Part shown: positions 59,175 through 64,000 of the stretch, one piece after another
Layout: every line of letters begins with the position of its first letter
Numbering within the stretch: the stretch's first letter is position 1
Source: Bacillus proteolyticus
Lineage (GTDB): Bacteria; Bacillota; Bacilli; Bacillales; Bacillaceae_G
Reading direction: 5' to 3'
NCBI RefSeq assembly: GCF_001884065.1
Contig: NZ_MACH01000086.1
Location: 22,528-86,527, forward strand
DNA length: 64,000 bases
Translations under genes and position numbers: made by a program
Notes under the pieces: model-generated
Told to the model about the DNA's origin: nothing
Database searches by the model: none
What the model saw: the letters and a program-made list of their open reading frames with translations, nothing else

Positions 59175-59948
59175 TTAGATTACTTTCGCTTCTGTATGGA
59201 GCAACGATACAAGTTCTTTTACTTGATCTTGCAGCTCGCCTTGTAACACTTTTCCTGCATCTTTCTTAGGAGGCAAATAGATTTCAATTGTTTTTGTTTT
59301 TGCTTCCACATCATCTTCTTCTAGATCTAAATCATCTAATTCTACTTCTTCTAGTGGCTTTTTCTTCGCTTTCATAATGCCTGGAAGTGATGGATAACGC
59401 GGTTCATTTAAACCTTGTTGCGCTGTTACTAAAACTGGTAATGATGTTTCGATTACTTCTGTATCTCCTTCAACATCACGCTCAATCTTCACATTTGTAC
59501 CGTCAATTTCAAGCTTTGTAATTGTCGTTACGTATGGAATGTTTAACGCTTCAGCCACGCGTGGACCAACTTGTCCAGATGCGCCGTCAATCGCAACGTT
59601 CCCGCCTAAAATTAAATCTACTTCTTTATCTTTTAAATATTCAGCAAGTACTTTTGCTGTCGTGAACTGATCACCGTTTTCAACATCATCTTCAATATTG
59701 ATTAATACCGCTTTATCGCAGCCCATCGCTAACGCAGTACGAAGTTCTTTCTCACTATCCTCGCCACCAACTGTTACAACAGTAACCTCTCCACCTTGTG
59801 CATCTCTTACTTGAATTGCTTCTTCAATCGCATATTCGTCGTAAGGGTTGATGATGAATTCCGCTTCGCCATCATAAATTGCACCGTTTTTAATTACGAT
59901 TTTTTCTTCTGTATCAAATGTTCGTTTCATGAGTACGTAGATGTTCAT
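59175..59948 (-). CDS. etfB: Electron transfer flavoprotein beta subunit
   Basis: 257 residues; NPYDEYAIEEAIQVRDAQGG near the N-terminus and the signature ATAQQGLNEPRYPSLPGIMKAKKK-like block (about 180-205) identify the beta subunit. Binds AMP and pairs with EtfA encoded 36 bp downstream. Confidence 0.97.
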   Translation of the reverse strand: MNIYVLMKRTFDTEEKIVIKNGAIYDGEAEFIINPYDEYAIEEAIQVRDAQGGEVTVVTVGGEDSEKELRTALAMGCDKAVLINIEDDVENGDQFTTAKVLAEYLKDKEVDLILGGNVAIDGASGQVGPRVAEALNIPYVTTITKLEIDGTNVKIERDVEGDTEVIETSLPVLVTAQQGLNEPRYPSLPGIMKAKKKPLEEVELDDLDLEEDDVEAKTKTIEIYLPPKKDAGKVLQGELQDQVKELVSLLHTEAKVI

Positions 59949-60026
59949 TCCATTTACCCCCTTGTTTTTCAGAAAGATTCTATCAATTTTAAAATTCTGT
60001 TAATTTATATAAAAAAAATAATTGGA

Positions 60027-61402
<1,376 letters not shown>

Positions 61403-61428
61403 TTTACTGTCCCCTTCAAGAAGATGAC

Positions 61429-61446
61429 TGAATGAATAGTCATTCA
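61429..61446. promoter_or_regulatory. FadR operator upstream of fadR
   Basis: TGAATGA-ATAG-TCATTCA, matching the FadR consensus TGAATGANTANTCATTCA at every fixed position. Located about 8-25 bp downstream of the -10 box, so FadR would repress fadR-fadB-etfBA. Confidence 0.85.
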
Positions 61447-61453
61447 TATTCTT

Positions 61454-61482
61454 ATAATACTGACTATTTAGAAAAGTGTCAA
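61454..61482 (-). promoter_or_regulatory. Sigma-A promoter of fadR-fadB-etfB-etfA
   Basis: TTGACA (61482-61477) and TATTAT (61459-61454) on the minus strand with a 17-bp spacer, between the fadD stop and fadR. Confidence 0.75.
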
Positions 61483-61508
61483 TCCTATTTTTTCAAAAAG
61501 AAAGGGCC

Positions 61509-63194
61509 TTAGCCCGTTTGCTCATCCTCATTCTTTCTTTTCTCTTCATCTATTAGGACACGGCGTAAAATTTTTCCGACTGTCGTTTTCGGCAGTTCCT
61601 CTCTAAACTCATATACTTTCGGCACTTTATAAGCCGCTAAATATTTACGCGCAAACTGGTTTAATTCTTCCTCAGAACACTCCATACCTTCTTTTAACAC
61701 AACAAATGCTTTAACTGTTTCTCCTCGGTACGGATCGGGAATTCCAATCGTCACTACTTCTTGCACTTTTTCATGCTCATATAATACTTCTTCTACTTCA
61801 CGAGGATACACATTAAATCCACTCGCAACAATCATATCTTTCTTACGATCTTTCACATAGAAAAATCCATCTTCATCCATGTAACCAACATCCCCTGTAT
61901 GGAGCCATCCGTCTTGTAATACAGCTGCTGTTTCTTCTGGCTTATTCCAATACCCTTTCATAATTTGAGGACCCTTTACAACAATCTCACCAATTTCACC
62001 CGGAGGTAAAGCCTCTCCAGTTTCAAGTGACATAATGTTTGCCTCTGTATCTGGCCACGGCACACCAATACTTCCTGGCACGCGTTTTTCCCACAAAAAA
62101 TTCCCATGTGTAACTGGCGACGACTCCGTTAATCCATAACCTTCTACCAATTTTCCACCTGTAACTCTCTCAAACTCTTCCTGTACTTCTACAGGAAGCG
62201 GGGCAGATCCACTAATACAAGCCTCGATAGAAGAAATATCATATTCTTTTAAGAGGGGACTATTTAATAGAGCAATATAAATGGTTGGTGCCCCTGGAAA
62301 TAGTGTGACTTTATGTTTTTTTATTGCTTCAAAAACCATTTTCATATCAAACTTCGGAATCAGCACCATTTTATATCCTTGCATAATACTTAAATTCATT
62401 ACAGCTGTCATCCCATACACATGAAAGAACGGAAGAACACCAAGAATTACTTCTTCTCCTTCTTTACAATTATATAGCCAATGAGCTCCCATTAAAGTGT
62501 TCGAAACAAGGTTTTTATGCGTCAACATAACCCCTTTTGGAAATCCCGTTGTTCCCCCTGTATACTGCAAAAGAGCTAGATCATTTTCAGGATCACAAGG
62601 AACTTCAACATTAACATTACTTTCTCGTTCTACTGATTTCCATAGATGAATCGTTTCACTTTCCGACACATTCACCACAAGATTTGCCTGCTTTTTTTGT
62701 ACAAATGGATAAAGTAAATTTTTAGGGAAAGGTAAAAAGTCCGCAATACGGGTTACGATAATATGTTCAATTTTTGTAGCAGCTTGAACATTCGTTACTC
62801 TTGGAAACACTAAATCGAGACAAAGAATTACTTTTGCTCCCGAGTCATGAAGCTGATATTCTAATTCTCTTTCTGTATATAGTGGATTTGTTTGTACTAC
62901 GATACCTCCCGCAAGTAATGTACCATAATAACCAATTACAGATTGCGGACAGTTCGGCAACATAATAGCAACTCGATCACCCTTTTCCACACCTAGCTTT
63001 TGAAGATAATTTGCAAACCTTTTCACCTTATCGTGGAAGTCTGAAAATGTAATATCCTTCCCTAAAAAGTGAAGCGCTTTCTTTTCTGGATAACGAGAAG
63101 CCACCTGTTCCACATATCCATGAAGCGGCTGAATATCATAAGAAATCGTACTTGGAATTTCCTCTGGATAACTTTTCAACCATGGTTTTTCCAC
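61509..63194 (-). CDS. fadD: Long-chain fatty acid-CoA ligase
   Basis: 561 residues (B. subtilis lcfA). ATP/AMP motif LLQYTGGTTGFPKGVMLTHKN (about 201-221), GYGLTESSPV, GWLHTGDVGYMDEDGFFYV and DRKKDMIVASGFNVYP, with the catalytic lysine in TTVGKILRR. GTG 63194 is preferred (GGGGG 7 nt upstream); the ATG at 63200 abuts the site. Activates fatty acids for the downstream beta-oxidation genes. Confidence 0.96.
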   Translation of the reverse strand: MEKPWLKSYPEEIPSTISYDIQPLHGYVEQVASRYPEKKALHFLGKDITFSDFHDKVKRFANYLQKLGVEKGDRVAIMLPNCPQSVIGYYGTLLAGGIVVQTNPLYTERELEYQLHDSGAKVILCLDLVFPRVTNVQAATKIEHIIVTRIADFLPFPKNLLYPFVQKKQANLVVNVSESETIHLWKSVERESNVNVEVPCDPENDLALLQYTGGTTGFPKGVMLTHKNLVSNTLMGAHWLYNCKEGEEVILGVLPFFHVYGMTAVMNLSIMQGYKMVLIPKFDMKMVFEAIKKHKVTLFPGAPTIYIALLNSPLLKEYDISSIEACISGSAPLPVEVQEEFERVTGGKLVEGYGLTESSPVTHGNFLWEKRVPGSIGVPWPDTEANIMSLETGEALPPGEIGEIVVKGPQIMKGYWNKPEETAAVLQDGWLHTGDVGYMDEDGFFYVKDRKKDMIVASGFNVYPREVEEVLYEHEKVQEVVTIGIPDPYRGETVKAFVVLKEGMECSEEELNQFARKYLAAYKVPKVYEFREELPKTTVGKILRRVLIDEEKRKNEDEQTG

Positions 63195-63223
63195 CTTCAT
63201 TCCCCCTTCAAATACATAAAAAA

Positions 63224-63241
63224 TAAATGAATGTTCATTCA
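63224..63241. promoter_or_regulatory. FadR operator upstream of fadD
   Basis: TAAATGA-ATGT-TCATTCA, one mismatch to the FadR arms; it includes a perfect ATGAATG / CATTCAT repeat. Lies just downstream of the fadD promoter. Confidence 0.8.
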
Positions 63242-63255
63242 TGATGGTTGTTTTC

Positions 63256-63284
63256 ATTATATTATAGTCGCCATAGCGTTACAA
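63256..63284 (-). promoter_or_regulatory. Sigma-A promoter of fadD
   Basis: TTGTAA (63284-63279) and TATAAT (63261-63256) with 17-bp spacer on the minus strand; the FadR site follows about 15 bp later. Confidence 0.7.
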
Positions 63285-63384
63285 TCATAATATTCTGACT
63301 TTTATATAACTATGCTTCACTCCATTAACTTCTTATTATATGTATAAACTCTCCTAATCTATAAAAGAATAAGAGAGTTATTAT

Positions 63385-64000
<616 letters not shown>

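Noticed and set aside
61403-61447. 15-codon upstream extension of fadR
   Set aside because: The ATG lies in the FadR operator, downstream of which the GTG at 61402 has the proper ribosome site.

Overview
The window reads as a chromosomal segment of a Bacillus cereus-group bacterium. Support: low G+C sequence with Bacillus-type GGAGG ribosome sites and many GTG/TTG starts; long stretches that follow the B. subtilis order (mreB-mreC-mreD-minC-minD, radC-maf-spoIIB, folC-valS, hemAXCDBL-spoVID-ysxE, lonA-lonB-clpX-tig-ysoA, ysnB-ysnA-rph-gerM-racE, sdhCAB, fadD-fadR-fadB-etfBA); sporulation genes (spoIIB, spoVID, ysxE, gerM, gerE); and, at the right edge, a BclA-like collagen-repeat protein typical of the exosporium of this group. 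The species within the group is not determined.

Layout. 1-10.8 kb: cell shape and division genes (minD partial, minC, mreDCB), then radC, maf, spoIIB, folC and valS with a T-box leader. 10.9-19.3 kb: spore coat genes ysxE and spoVID, then the haem operon hemA-X-C-D-B-L, with a perfect PerR-type box upstream of hemA. 19.6-20.6 kb: an ohrR-ohrA organic peroxide defence pair with promoter and a perfect palindromic operator. 20.6-30.2 kb: engB, lonA, lonB, clpX, tig, ysoA and two tiny membrane proteins. 30.3-33.3 kb: yvbH, then a 2.2 kb accessory segment bounded by 74-nt direct repeats made from the 3' end of tRNA-Arg(UCU) plus its terminator. It holds a decayed array of alternating toxin-tail and immunity genes. 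33.2-38.9 kb: tRNA-Arg, tRNA-Gly, ysnB, rdgB, rph, gerM, racE, a foldback intergenic element, a DJ-1/PfpI protein and gerE. 39-51.1 kb: a block that interrupts the gerE-ysmA linkage of B. subtilis: nucleobase permease and deaminase-like amidohydrolase, PspC protein, XRE-cupin regulator divergent from a DMT efflux pump, aquaporin, Rrf2 regulator, natAB, a HAD lipoprotein phosphatase, motA and a frameshifted motB, and a VanY-type carboxypeptidase. 51.1-57.5 kb: ysmA-like thioesterase, sdhCAB, yslB, uvrC. 57.6-63.3 kb: trxA and the fatty-acid beta-oxidation cluster etfA-etfB-fadB-fadR-fadD with two FadR-type operators. 63.4 kb to the end: the collagen-like gene, cut by the window edge.

Most genes are ordinary core genes. 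The parts that deserve attention are the tRNA-bounded toxin/immunity segment (30.97-33.21 kb), the motB homopolymer frameshift, a perfect 30-bp palindrome in front of natAB, a 9+9 bp inverted repeat between the XRE-cupin regulator and the DMT pump, and the foldback element between racE and the DJ-1 gene. Nothing that is clearly a wholly new multi-gene system is visible; the toxin/immunity array is the best candidate.
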